Notes under the pieces: model-generated | The model's input: the letters and a program-made list of their open reading frames with translations, nothing else | What the model was told of the DNA's origin: nothing | Database searches by the model: none | In this document: piece by piece, positions 29,525 through 40,174 of the stretch | Position numbering within the stretch: the stretch's first letter is position 1 | Layout: each line of letters starts with the position of its first letter | Assembly: GCA_942159475.1 (NCBI GenBank) | Contig: OW804094.1 | Location: 52,696,966 to 52,760,965 of the forward strand | Direction of reading: 5' to 3' | DNA: 64,000 bases | DNA from: Sthenelais limicola | Lineage: Eukaryota; Annelida; Polychaeta; Phyllodocida; Sigalionidae | Translations under genes and position numbers: made by a program

Positions 29525-32500
29525 AAATGATAGAGCGGCGCAGGAATTGAAACTTCAGAAGAAAAAGGACAATGGGTTGATGTCCTTAAGTAAACATAAA
29601 GAGGTGACACAAAACAGTAGAATTGATAGTAAGGAGGGCGATGATCGTTCCTCGCGCCTGGTGTTACAGGACAGTGACGCGGGTAAAGTGACAGTCCAAC
29701 TGGAAAACTGCAGAACAATTTGCACAGTTGGCTCAGCAAAAATTAGCTGCCTGGTGGACACGGGAGCTAGTATCAGTTGTATTTCGACTGATACGTTAAA
29801 CCAAGTAGTGCAGGAAAAAGGGGCGCTGCTCCGCCGTGTACAGACATATCTGGTTATATACACAGCCGACGGGGGGCGCCACAAGTCGAATGAAAGGGTG
29901 TTGTTGTCTATTAACATTGGAAAAGCTCGCACTAACGCATGGTTTTATGTTGTGAAGGGTTTATCCCTTCAGTGTATCATAGGAGTCGATTTCTTGAAAG
30001 CAAGAAAGGCCAAGATTGACTTCCAAATCCAAGACCCTGACCATTACACCGTTAGAATAACTAAGCCTAAATTAATACCTGCAAAATCGGAATTTACTTG
30101 CATGGCAGTGGTTTCGGCGCATCAAAATTTAAATCATGCAGTAGGAGTAGTTGACAATTTGAAAAGATGTGTGCAGGTCCCATTTGCGGTCAAGAGAGCC
30201 CTCGTGAGGCCACAGCGGGGGGGAAACAATATACCGGTTACCGTATTTAACGCTGCGAACACGCCAATAAAATTGGGAAAGGGTTCTGTTTTGGCAGCAT
30301 TTTCAGTGGTCAATGAAGATGACTATGTAAAAGCTGGGGTTCCCGGTCAGTCTGGGCGGCCAATCGAGGAGGTAGGTAGCACAAAATGCAGTGAGACTAG
30401 GGTTGATTACACCCTAGGCGAGAATCTGACGGCGGAGCAGAAACTAAGTATGGCGAGTTTGCTACAGCGTTACCGCGCGGTCTTCGCCACAAAAGATTCG
30501 CCGATATCGACAACTGACATTTTTGCACATAAAATAGAGTTGAAAGAAGATTACGTGGCCCCTATTCGAAGTCCATACCGTACAAACCCTCATATGACAA
30601 GGGTACTGGAAACAATGCTGGAGGAGCAGATGCGTTTGGGCATTATTGAACGAACGAATGGCGAGTCTGAATTTGCTGCGCCATGCTTTCTAGTGGAGAA
30701 AGGGAAAGCAGCTGCAAGACAGGACAAAAAATATAGAATTGTCATAGATTACAGAAAAATTAATAAATGTATAAAGAACGAATGTAGGGTCTTCCCTTCA
30801 GCAGACGAGACGTTGGAAAACGTCGGGGGACTGGGGGGAAGATTTTTCTCAAAATTGGATTGCCATTCAGGATTTTTTCAAGTGCCTCTAAGGCCAGAAG
30901 ACAAGCCCAAAACTAGTTTTGTCACGCCCAGAGGGGTGTTTCAGTACAAGGTCATGCCTATGGGACTCAAAACTTCGCCAAAAGCGTTTCATTCAGTGAT
31001 TGAGAGCGTGTTAAAATATGTGCCAAATGCACTACCCTACATGGATGATGTAATTATAGCATCACAAACATGGGAGGAACATCTGCAGCACGTGGAAGAG
31101 GTATTGCAAGCATTCCAGGTAGCGAAGCTTAAGTTCAGGGCAGAGAAATGTGCGTTTGGGTATGAAATAATGCAATTTCTGGGGTTTGTAGTAACGAAAG
31201 ATGGGTTGCAGCCGGACCCAGAGAAGGTTCGTATAATTCGTTCATATCCAATACCAAAAACTGTCAGGGAAATGAGGGCCTTTAACGGTCTGGCAAATTA
31301 CTATAGGACATTCATTCCAGGGTTTGCAGATAAAATGGTCCCCTTGTACCAGCTGACGAAGAAGCTTGGTAGAAGAGAGCGTTTTCAGTGGAATACAGAG
31401 GCAGATAGAGCGTTTAAGGCGGTAAAGCGGTCGATGTGCGAAGATGTCGTTCTAAGATACCCTGATTATTCTAAAGGGTTCACTATCTGGTGTGATGCTT
31501 CTCGAATTGGGATTGGCATCGTGTTGACACAGCTCCATGATAATTGCTTCCATAGGCCGGTTGCGTTTGCAGGAAGAAGCCTGTCTTCCGCTGAACAAAA
31601 TTTCTCGGCGACAGAAAAAGAACTGGTGGCGGTCCGGTATGGCTTGGAAAAGTTTAAGCATTACGTTCTGGGCAGTCACTTTGAGGTATACACTGATCAT
31701 GCGGCATTATTAGCCTTAAACGCTAAACAGGATCTTACAGGAAGAATGGCTCGTTGGATCGACTGGTTCAGTAATTTTGATTTCACCTTGCGGCACATCA
31801 AAGGAAAATGCAACATCACAGCCGATATTTTATCAAGAATGCCATATTTTGGGGATGGCATTACAGCAAAAGAAGAGCAGGGACCGCAGCAGAGGCAGGT
31901 AAGATTCAAGGCGGTGAATCACATCCGATTCTTTGATAAGGAGGAGGTACTGGAAGCATCGCCCATCAGAAAGTATAGGAGACCGTCAATCTTAAAAAAT
32001 GGACGTCTCAGAAATAAGAGGCGAGATGAGAAGGATGACACGCCAATTATCCAGGTAAGTGCACCAGAACCAGAGCAAGACACAGCACCTATCGAGGATG
32101 ATAGTAGGGACTTCCCAAGAGTCGATGGCACAGTGGTGACACGCCTGGGCACGCCAGGAGAGCAAATAATGATGGTTACTAGAAAAAACCCACGTGTAAC
32201 GAAAAGAATGGCGCTATGGATCGAGGAAAGAGACAAAGCAAGGAAATTAGGGGAGGAAGACTCGGAAGAGGGGGATAGTCAGTCTGACACTGACAACCAT
32301 GACACACCAGCACGAGAGGAGGAGACAGAGGCTGAGGAAGAGACACCAGAGGGGACAGACCTAATCCACAGAGGAGTGTCAAGACGGAGGAAGACTTTGG
32401 GAGTCCCGTCATTGGTTGGTAAGTATCAAAGAGAGAGAAGACGAAAGGGAGTAAGGGTTAGAGAAGTGCAAATCACCGATACGGCGTTCTATGAAAGGCT

Positions 32501-33998
32501 CATCACTGAGTATGGGACTTTGGGTACGAGAGAGGTGTTCGAGAAGGAGCAAATAACTGACGAGTTTTGCAGCGATATGACAAATTACATTGAGAGGGAA
32601 AAGCTCCCTAAGGATAACACGAGAGCAAGGGGAGTTTTGCTGCAACACGACTGCTTCTTGCTATCAGGCGGCATCCTGTACAGGGTACCACCAAGGACGA
32701 GAAAAGCACAGATAGAAGAGAGAGCGCAATTAGTGGTCCCACAATCTATGGTGGAAAAATTATTGAATCAAATACATGACGTCGGTCTGGGCGCACATTT
32801 GGGTATAAAAAAAATGCTTAGCATTGCTTCACCGCGGTACTACTGGCCATCAATGGCTAGAGACATAGGTGAGTATATCGGGTCTTGTCAGAAATGTCTG
32901 GAGGTAAAACCAAATCCTAATCCTATCAAGGTGCCTATGACCGTTAAGGAGCTGTCACAGGTACCATGGGACGCTATCGAGATTGATACCATAGGTCCAC
33001 TGCCTGAATCGAGCAGAGGCTATAAATATGTGCACACGGTCTGTGACGTAGCCACAAGGTTCTGTGTAGCCTGGCCAACAAAGGACATAAAATCTGAAAC
33101 CTTGATACCTGAATTCTTTGAGCACGTAGTGTCTGTCTTGGGCGTGCCATGCACTCTTTTCAGCGATAACGGTTCTTCATTTACTAGCAAATTGTTCAGA
33201 AATTTCTGCACAGTAATGGGGATTAGGCAGGTCCTGGGATCCAGCTACTATCCTCAGACACAGGGTCAAATCGAGAGATTTAATCGTAGCCTGAAGACGG
33301 CCCTGAGAGCATACGTAAATAAAGATCAGAAAAATTGGTGTCAATTTGTGGCCCCGATTGTATTTGCAATGAATGCGTCGGATTCAAGCGTGACAAACTA
33401 CCCACCTTACCTGCTAATGTATGGTAGATTCCCACGACTTCCTCACGAAAATGTTTTAAAGGAATACGAGGGAGAAATGAGGCCCCTTCTGGAGCAGCTA
33501 GGCAAGATCGTCGAGAAACAAGAGATCTATGGGGACCTGGCTCGGGAAGCATTACTAACGTCACAGGCAAAAATGAAAGAATATTATGATAGGCAGGCGA
33601 ATGCACACAGGTTGAGGTCAGGATCGTTGGTATATATGAAGGTGAATCGCCTACTACAACCTGGAACTGCATATAAGTTGCAAAAGAATTTCTGTGGCCC
33701 CTTTGTCATCTGTGCAAGACCCACAGGGTGCACAGCCAAACTAAGGAGGATGGATACTGGAGCAACACTGCCTAAACCAGTGCATGTATCTCATTTGAAA
33801 CCGGTCAGTGTATCCAAAACCAGTCACTTTATGGAGAGACTGCTGTCGCCAGATTTACTACCTTTGCACGAGTATGAAGAGAAGGGCCCGCTGGATGAGA
33901 AGGGATGGCAGGACATTGCCTGCACAGAAGAAATAGGCTGCAATTGGCCTGAAGAGGAGGGAGAGAAGGATAAGAATGAGATAGAGGATACACAGTAA
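29460..33998 (+). CDS. pol: Pol polyprotein: protease, reverse transcriptase, RNase H, integrase
   Basis: Numbering is from the TTG at 29547 (1,483 codons); the frame is open from 29460 and no ATG start is evident, so it is probably made as a gag fusion. Protease: LVDTGAS (Asp71). RT: VIDYRKINK, MPMGLKTSP, and YMDD at 498-501. RNase H: Asp650, Glu690 region (TEKE), Asp717, then ADILSRM. A highly charged spacer follows (about 775-1060). Integrase: zinc binding H1077-H1084-C1114-C1117; catalytic Asp1147, Asp1207 and Glu1243 (D-35-E); a GPF-like motif (FCGPFVI) and HVSHLKPV. All catalytic residues are present. It replicates and inserts the element. Confidence 0.96.
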   Translation, partial: ERGGTRRGEDGNYRKKKKEQRENDRAAQELKLQKKKDNGLMSLSKHKEVTQNSRIDSKEGDDRSSRLVLQDSDAGKVTVQLENCRTICTVGSAKISCLVDTGASISCISTDTLNQVVQEKGALLRRVQTYLVIYTADGGRHKSNERVLLSINIGKARTNAWFYVVKGLSLQCIIGVDFLKARKAKIDFQIQDPDHYTVRITKPKLIPAKSEFTCMAVVSAHQNLNHAVGVVDNLKRCVQVPFAVKRALVRPQRGGNNIPVTVFNAANTPIKLGKGSVLAAFSVVNEDDYVKAGVPGQSGRPIEEVGSTKCSETRVDYTLGENLTAEQKLSMASLLQRYRAVFATKDSPISTTDIFAHKIELKEDYVAPIRSPYRTNPHMTRVLETMLEEQMRLGIIERTNGESEFAAPCFLVEKGKAAARQDKKYRIVIDYRKINKCIKNECRVFPSADETLENVGGLGGRFFSKLDCHSGFFQVPLRPEDKPKTSFVTPRGVFQYKVMPMGLKTSPKAFHSVIESVLKYVPNALPYMDDVIIASQTWEEHLQHVEEVLQAFQVAKLKFRAEKCAFGYEIMQFLGFVVTKDGLQPDPEKVRIIRSYPIPKTVREMRAFNGLANYYRTFIPGFADKMVPLYQLTKKLGRRERFQWNTEADRAFKAVKRSMCEDVVLRYPDYSKGFTIWCDASRIGIGIVLTQLHDNCFHRPVAFAGRSLSSAEQNFSATEKELVAVRYGLEKFKHYVLGSHFEVYTDHAALLALNAKQDLTGRMARWIDWFSNFDFTLRHIKGKCNITADILSRMPYFGDGITAKEEQGPQQRQVRFKAVNHIRFFDKEEVLEASPIRKYRRPSILKNGRLRNKRRDEKDDTPIIQVSAPEPEQDTAPIEDDSRDFPRVDGTVVTRLGTPGEQIMMVTRKNPRVTKRMALWIEERDKARKLGEEDSEEGDSQSDTDNHDTPAREEETEAEEETPEGTDLIHRGVSRRRKTLGVPSLVGKYQRERRRKGVRVREVQITDTAFYERLITEYGTLGTREVFEKEQITDEFCSDMTNYIEREKLPKDNTRARGVLLQHDCFLLSGGILYRVPPRTRKAQIEERAQLVVPQSMVEKLLNQIHDVGLGAHLGIKKMLSIASPRYYWPSMARDIGEYIGSCQKCLEVKPNPNPIKVPMTVKELSQVPWDAIEIDTIGPLPESSRGYKYVHTVCDVATRFCVAWPTKDIKSETLIPEFFEHVVSVLGVPCTLFSDNGSSFTSKLFRNFCTVMGIRQVLGSSYYPQTQGQIERFNRSLKTALRAYVNKDQKNWCQFVAPIVFAMNASDSSVTNYPPYLLMYGRFPRLPHENVLKEYEGEMRPLLEQLGKIVEKQEIYGDLAREALLTSQAKMKEYYDRQANAHRLRSGSLVYMKVNRLLQPGTAYKLQKNFCGPFVICARPTGCTAKLRRMDTGATLPKPVHVSHLKPVSVSKTSHFMERLLSPDLLPLHEYEEKGPLDEKGWQDIACTEEIGCNWPEEEGEKDKNEIEDTQ

Positions 33999-34973
33999 AT
34001 TCTCCAGATCCTGTAGAACGTTAATAGAGTAGATGGAATAAGTGTAGTACGTAGTACCTTGGCAAGGGCGCATCAACAATATATAGTAGGCACGGGAGCT
34101 TGTGCAGACCCGGTGTTTACATTCTCGAACAGCTGTGGTGGTTATAGGGTTGTAACCACGAGGCGAGAGCTGCAAGGCAGCGACAGTGGTTTCATGTGAA
34201 AGTAATACGGAGGGGTGAATGGGAGTGAGCCGCGCTTGGTGTGGAGAGTTATCTCAACAAGATGGGGTTTAATCACGGGTGAATAAAAAATGAGGTTGGG
34301 TTGGAATTGAGGGTAGGGAAAAAGGGACACAAAAAAGAAAACAAAAAACAAACTAAACAGCTCCTGTGCGGGTTCAGATGGAAGGAGGGAGAGAAACTAA
34401 TGCCGTGACTATAGTCTGGCATGGGAGAATATCCTAGTATATGCCATAATAGTTTCCTAAAGAATTAATATCATATGAACGACTAAGAAAGCTTTGCTTA
34501 TCTGAGAAAAAGGGTAAGCGAAGTTAATTGTCACTAAAAGTTCTCATTGGGTGAATAGATGGCTTATAAAATGGATAGTAAAAGATGACGGGAGATGCGA
34601 GTGAAATAAGGTAGAATAAAGTCGCTTGTCGACTGACTATGGGTGACATTCTTATGGCAACGATGCTCGGTTACAATGAGAAGCCCCGGGCGTAGCAGAT
34701 ACTTAAAACAGGAGAAATGGTGTTTCACGAAGTTGGAAGGGTATGGCCAGAATACGCATAAGGCATGGTGAGTAAGATATGAGAGACAAATGGTAACAGC
34801 AAAATAAGCTGCTCCAATAAGTCAAGCTTGGAGATGACTTATGGGATAGTGCCAGGGTGTCAGCTGCCCCGGAAGAAGGTAGGGGTTGAGCAATTAAAAA
34901 TAAGATGGGAGAAAGGCTGCCCAGTGGCACTAAGTGGAGAGGAAGGAGCGCTCATCGCCGTTGATGTCGAAAG
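33999..34973 (+). other. Spacer between pol and ORF A
   Basis: About 1 kb without a long plus-strand ORF. It probably holds splice acceptors for the downstream genes, but I could not single one out. Confidence 0.4.
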
Positions 34974-35468
34974 ATGAATAAGTTGCATGGTGCAGCATTA
35001 AGGGTACAGGATATGTACGACATAGAACGTTTGATTATAAGATTAATAAGACTATTTACCATAAATCCAGCTCACAGGTACGGAGGATGTCCCGAAAGGA
35101 GGTTGACAAACGAGTGGTACCTGTGGCACATGTATGCTGATCTGAGATTGCCAGACAACGAGGTGAAAAGCATCACAGATGTGTTCCCATTGGCAAGGAC
35201 AAAATACCAGCAGCATAAATATATTGCCCACGTATTAATACGTCGGGTAATATGCAATATTTTATCGTTAGAAGCGGAGCAGAAACGAGTGGCATACGAA
35301 CGGTGTGATAGGGCGGTTCTTTATCAATATATAAGTGGCCTAACCTTCATCCCAGCAGATAAAATTAACGCAGTTTTCACGGAAGAGGTGGACCTGCTAA
35401 ACATTAAGGAGCTGTGTCCAAGCGCATGGGCGAGAGTCAAGGTAAGTGTATTCACTTATAGGCAGTGA
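34974..35468 (+). CDS. Accessory ORF A, unknown function, member of a 5-gene family
   Basis: 164 codons from a clear ATG. I do not recognise it. It is predicted helical and basic, with no signal peptide or membrane segment. Core NPAHRYGG...RRLTNEW fits the pattern P-x-x-R-x(6-10)-R-[LI]-x-x-E-[TW] shared with ORFs B-E. A C-terminal helix is followed by ...PSAWARVK. Codon 156 (AAG) ends exactly at a strong donor, AAG|GTAAGT (35442), in phase 0; unspliced it gains only eight more residues. It may therefore be a first coding exon. It lies between pol and env, where retroviruses hold regulatory or accessory genes. Confidence 0.75.
   Translation: MNKLHGAALRVQDMYDIERLIIRLIRLFTINPAHRYGGCPERRLTNEWYLWHMYADLRLPDNEVKSITDVFPLARTKYQQHKYIAHVLIRRVICNILSLEAEQKRVAYERCDRAVLYQYISGLTFIPADKINAVFTEEVDLLNIKELCPSAWARVKVSVFTYRQ
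35442..35447 (+). promoter_or_regulatory. Splice donor at end of ORF A
   Basis: AAG|GTAAGT, perfect consensus, phase 0. Confidence 0.65.
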
Positions 35469-35549
35469 GAAGATATTTTTAAAGTTGGGTGGGGACACAG
35501 TATACAGTTTAATAGGCCTGTGAGCATTGAATACTGACTATCGAGGAGA

Positions 35550-36005
35550 ATGTGTAGACCTATAACGAGGGGAGAGAAAGCAGAAGTAATACAGGTGATT
35601 CGATTGGCTCGTCTGTACATGCAGAAACCACACCTGAGATTTAGAGGGGCTAACGCTAGGAGGCGAATTGAAATGGAAACACATTTAAAAGATATCTGGT
35701 GGGGAGCCTCTCGTTTCTTGATTAGAGAAATGCCAGATAGGAGGGAAAGAATAGCCGTCAATCACATGAGCTGGAAGGATCGATCACGAAAGCAGCAGTA
35801 TATATACCTGTCGATGCTAAAAAGTTATTTCGTCGGGACGATGTTAAAAATAGAGTCTTGCAACTACCCTAGAGATATTATAATTAAGTTGTTGGCATGT
35901 AACACTGGGATGACAGTTAGTGACTTGGAAAAACTGGCGTGTGAACGATGGAGCTGGATTGAGAAAACATTGGAAGAATGGATTCCGGTGTCTGAGGGTA
36001 GGTAA
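35550..36005 (+). CDS. Accessory ORF B, unknown function, same family
   Basis: 151 codons, ATG start 81 nt after ORF A. Family core KPHLRFRGANARRRIEMET. The middle is helical with Tyr/Leu-rich YIYLSMLKSYFVGTML. A C-terminal NTGMTVSDLEKLACERWSW matches the [GT]-[ML]-[ST]-x-x-x-[LIV] region of the others and ends in a Trp-containing tail. A donor-like GAGG|GTAGGT lies at 35998 (phase 1), and another GT follows at 36002. It differs from the phase-0 donors of A, C, D and E. Confidence 0.72.
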   Translation: MCRPITRGEKAEVIQVIRLARLYMQKPHLRFRGANARRRIEMETHLKDIWWGASRFLIREMPDRRERIAVNHMSWKDRSRKQQYIYLSMLKSYFVGTMLKIESCNYPRDIIIKLLACNTGMTVSDLEKLACERWSWIEKTLEEWIPVSEGR

Positions 36006-37616
36006 TATATCTGACTCGATCATGTTATGTATAACTAGAAATACGGGGTCTTTGAGATGTTACAGTGGACAGTTATTTCCAGTGGAGCAATTTCTAAGAC
36101 AAGGACAGGTTTATAAGCAGGGAAAAATAAATCAGAATGAAATAAAAAGGTATATAAGGCGACTTACCAGTGCGAGGTGTGGGCAAGGTTGGTTATGGTG
36201 CAGATGCTGAGGGAATGCAATGGGGGGTAGGGAGAAAGAGAGTAGGATATGGGTGTTTCTTGAGTATAATAATATATGATGAATAATATGGGTTATTATA
36301 AAAGAATAAGAAAAACTAAAAACAAACTACGTAACTACTAAAACTAGGATCGACTGGGATATACTAAATATGTGCTACTCGTTGGCCCAGCGGCGGTATG
36401 CCCTGAAAACAAGGGCACACGCCCGCCCATACAACCACCGAGCGGCCTTCAAAGACAGGCCATAGGCAAGGAGCCGAGATAAGTCACTCAGGCTCCAAAC
36501 ATCCCTGGTTTCGACAATGACAATGTCATTGTCGATAGCCAGGTAAAGTTCCCGGCCTGGCATGGTTTCCGATAGGTTTGAAGGTTGAAAAGATATATAT
36601 GGAAGAAAGGAAGCTGGTGTAGGGGGTCGGCGGAGGTGGGTGCTGCTGCGAAGGTAAAGCTGGGAATGATGTCTAGAGTGGGGAATTTGCCTAATCAAAG
36701 AAACCACTCTGATATCATTGTAGGGAAACGCCAATTGGCTAAAAAGATTTGATTGACGTAATAAATAAACAAAGGGGAGGCACCGTGGATCGAGTCATGA
36801 TCGGGTCATAAGATCATAAACCACGTGACACTCATAGAGATAAGCGGCGAGCGAATAATGAGAAAATTTTTTTAGAATCCATGAATTGAAAACCATATAA
36901 TTGAATGAAGATTAGAGCGGGGTATAGTTGATGAGTCACTGATAAGACAGAAGCAGATTGGGTGTGAAAATCAACGAAAAGCAGAAAGTTTCTATCACAA
37001 GGTGACAGGTGGGCACAAAAAACGCTGAGAAACTAAAGTCGGTGTCGGCTTAATAAGTTTTATAGATATGAATTTCGTGGGAACGTGTGGGGTCGTTGGG
37101 ACGAGGTGGTATGTCGTTCGTCTGCTGATTCGAGAATCCGATGTTTACAAAAAATAATGTGTTGATAGAAATTGGGGAAACAAAGATGACTATAGTTAGG
37201 ACAGAGTAAACTGAGTCTCGAAATAATCAGGTAGGGGTTCCTGGTATTGTCTAGATTCTTTTTCGGTATATGAGAATAGCAGGGGTGGTCCAGGGATGGA
37301 TTAGTATAAAAATAACATGAAGTAAGCATACCAGCGTCTCCGGGGAAACACAAAGCCATATAAGACAGGCAGGTGAGGTGACTATGGCAACGCAGGAAAT
37401 AGACTGATCTATACAGATGAAGGGAGCACGAGGCGGCAGCGACCTAGTATGCTGGGTTATACTGATGCATAATTTTAATGACAACAGCAATATGAGGGAA
37501 ATGATCCACCTAGACTCTGGGCATAGAATAGACAGATGAAATTATCAGGAGAGGAAGGGCGCTGCCGGATGACAGACCATTTCTGAAGCTTTGCTCGGCT
37601 TTGCAATTTGGAGACA
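36006..37616 (+). other. Spacer between ORFs B and C
   Basis: 1.6 kb without a convincing plus-strand gene. The minus strand has an open frame at about 36375-36563 that looks protein-like. See findings. Confidence 0.4.
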
Positions 37617-38123
37617 ATGTTGGAGCATAGTAAAATGAATATCAAGAACGCGTCGATTTTGTGTATTAAAGTGTATTCGTTTTGGCTTTTGGCTCCCTGG
37701 ATCAGATATCCTATGCAGTTGCCTAATCATCGTTTGGAAGTAGAATGGTACTTGCTATCTTTATACGAAAAATGTGATAAACTCCTACGGTCCCTGAAAG
37801 TTAGGCCAGGAAAATTGTACTCTACCAGGCGTTTGCGGGTAATGAGTGATAAAGACAGAATGAATGCAATCTTGCATCAGGCCTATAGGATTTTGGATGT
37901 ACTGTTGAAATTATACTCAACGGACTATTTAAGAAAGCGCTGTTGCCAGAGAAAAAATCACAAGGAGGCGGACACCAAGCGGTTCATGGCATTGTCAGGT
38001 TTATCTAAAACAAAAGTGCAGGAATTGCTTCAAGAGGCGGTCAACGTGTGGTCACCAGTCGAATGGATTAATGGAGATTGGTTGCTGCATGCGGTGGGTC
38101 AAGTTTTCTTTCTCTGTCTGTAG
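37617..38123 (+). CDS. Accessory ORF C, unknown function, same family
   Basis: 168 codons from ATG 37617; the frame is open slightly further upstream from a TTG. Family core APWIRYPMQLPNHRLEVEW. A central helix (HQAYRILDVLLKLYSTDYLR) and LSGLSKTKVQELLQEAVNVW give the best example of the shared C-terminal region. GCG|GTGGGT at 38093/38094 is a phase-0 donor, after 159 codons. Without splicing it ends in a hydrophobic VFFLCL. Contains several Cys and Lys but no known motif. Confidence 0.72.
   Translation: MLEHSKMNIKNASILCIKVYSFWLLAPWIRYPMQLPNHRLEVEWYLLSLYEKCDKLLRSLKVRPGKLYSTRRLRVMSDKDRMNAILHQAYRILDVLLKLYSTDYLRKRCCQRKNHKEADTKRFMALSGLSKTKVQELLQEAVNVWSPVEWINGDWLLHAVGQVFFLCL
38094..38099 (+). promoter_or_regulatory. 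Splice donor at end of ORF C
   Basis: GCG|GTGGGT, phase 0. Weaker than the others at position -2. Confidence 0.45.
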
Positions 38124-39338
38124 TGACAATCTTGGGGAAAGAGAAAGGTGATACATTTGAATCAGATAGGGAGAGGGGTGACGTCACGGGCTAGCCGGCA
38201 AATATGGAAGTGACATATATTATTTTGTAATTCGAGGATTCGGTTTGAATGGATGGAATGCAGAATGATTGTTCTTGTAATCGTTTAATGAAAGGAGACG
38301 CCTAATGATGATTGAGCGAGACAACGTGTGATACAACAGGGCGTTATCTTATATGGTCGTGTAAAGGTGACATGTTGTGATGAATTTGACTCGTAAAGAT
38401 AACGTTCTGGAAAGCATACATTTCAGATAGAATTAATGAAGGTATGGTTTTCTGTTAAAACACGCCGTTGTGGGTCGTTTTCGGGTGTATCAGGGAAATC
38501 ACTTCTTGGGAGGCCCTCGGGCTACAAACTATGAGTAAGATATAATAATAAGTATATGTCATAAATAGATGATTGTCGTTGCAAGGATGGTTGTTTCAGA
38601 ATAGAAATAAATAAATCATTTTAAGGTGTGGAGCGCAATGATATTATGTTATGAAGGGAGTGAGGGTGAAAGTTACTACAACTAGTCTTTATCTTGAAGA
38701 CACAATATGTGGGCTATTATTTGGAAATTCAGTGAGTGTCTATAAGGAACTCACTGGGGATTGATAGCCTGGGATTTGGGGGTATGTGTGGCTAGATGTT
38801 GTGTGAGCCTGGGACGATTGGTATCTGTAGATGGTATATAAAGCTTGTGGGATACGAATTTTTGTATACCCAATCGCATTGGTATATGTATAACCGGTGA
38901 GAAAACAATAATCTCTCATCAATCCCATGATGGGAGTGGGCTTGTTGGGTGATGACACTCGGCGCGTGTGTATATTACTGTAAAATATTTATGTCATGTT
39001 TTGTGGCTTGAAAATGAGTGATGAAACATACGCAAAACTGAAAGTATCGTGTCTGGCGGGGCGGGTGGTACAACATAGGTCGCATGCGCAGGAAGTCAGG
39101 GCTGGAAGAGTGACAACTCACAACATTAATTATGACTAAGAGCCAGGGGTTGGTAAATATGGGTAATAAAGCTTGGCAGAAGAAGTTGGAAGGTAATAAA
39201 GGATAATGGGAAAAAGAAAATAACAAAAACACGCGGATCTTGAGGGGGGTCTGAAGTTTAGGGTCTGGAGTTTAGTGTTTGGAGTTTAGTGTCTGCGCTG
39301 GTGTCCTAATGTGGCGGTAGTTCTCAACTTTGAATACA
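38124..39338 (+). other. Spacer between ORFs C and D
   Basis: 1.2 kb with no supported gene. Just before ORF D lies a 14-bp unit (GTTTGGAGTTTAGT-like) repeated three times at about 39250-39291. Each unit ends in TTTAG, a possible cluster of acceptors. Confidence 0.4.
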
Positions 39339-39968
39339 ATGGAGCTGGAACGGAGACAATTGTGTCGTTTGGAAAAAGCTAGATTGGGTGCAGACGAGCT
39401 GAAGATCTTGAAAAGTCAGAAGAGAAACATGGGGATATTGCTGGTCAGGGCCACTAAGTATTTTCTTGTGAACCCTGTGAACAGAGGTGGATCCGCACGT
39501 ATTTCCACTAGAGAGCGATTGGAAAGGGATACGTATATATATATTCTGAAGGAGCGTTGCAGAATCTATGTTGAAAGCAGGGGTTTTCGGTCAATCGAAC
39601 GGCTCACGACACGGGGCGGGAGAATGAGAAGTGTCTTCGAAGCCCAACAAGCGGTAACTGTGTCCGATAAATTAATACATTTGACAAAGGCGGTGGGCGA
39701 AATGTTACTAAACATCCTGGACGTCTATTGTGCTGAGGAATTCAGATTAGAATGTATAGAAGATAAACGACAACACAGATTGATTCCTTATCTGCAGAAG
39801 CGCACAGGCCTGGCGAAAAGACTTATAGTCGCTAACTTGGAATCAGATATTGACTTTGCGAACCTGGGCGACGTATTACCAGAAGAGTATTTGCCAGACA
39901 TAATGACAAGAAAGGTGAGTTATATGGGGTCTCACAAATTAGTGGAAGAAGGGGGCATCCCCGTGTAA
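39339..39968 (+). CDS. Accessory ORF D, unknown function, same family
   Basis: 209 codons from ATG 39339, the largest of the five. The N-terminal extension is charged (MELERRQLCRLEKARLGAD). Family core NPVNRGGSARISTRERLERDT, then RSIERL as in ORF E (RSLTI). Helical centre, KRTGLAKRLIVANLESDIDF, and ...LPEEYLPDIMTRK before a strong donor AAG|GTGAGT (39915), phase 0 after 192 codons. Confidence 0.75.
   Translation: MELERRQLCRLEKARLGADELKILKSQKRNMGILLVRATKYFLVNPVNRGGSARISTRERLERDTYIYILKERCRIYVESRGFRSIERLTTRGGRMRSVFEAQQAVTVSDKLIHLTKAVGEMLLNILDVYCAEEFRLECIEDKRQHRLIPYLQKRTGLAKRLIVANLESDIDFANLGDVLPEEYLPDIMTRKVSYMGSHKLVEEGGIPV
39915..39920 (+). promoter_or_regulatory. Splice donor at end of ORF D
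   Basis: AAG|GTGAGT, phase 0, near-perfect consensus. Confidence 0.65.
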
Positions 39969-40174
39969 GCATATACTGTCTATATTTGTCGTGGTCGATT
40001 GGTAAAACATCACCAGTTGCTAGGGAGTTGGAAAAAACAAGACTAGAATGGGTAGGTGAAGATGGACCTAGGGTATATAAAGCATGCGGGTGGAGGGGGA
40101 GGGGACCAGGGATATATAGTGTTGTCACAGGAGATAGACCTGGTATAATAGGGTTTGCATCACTGTAGTGAAAA

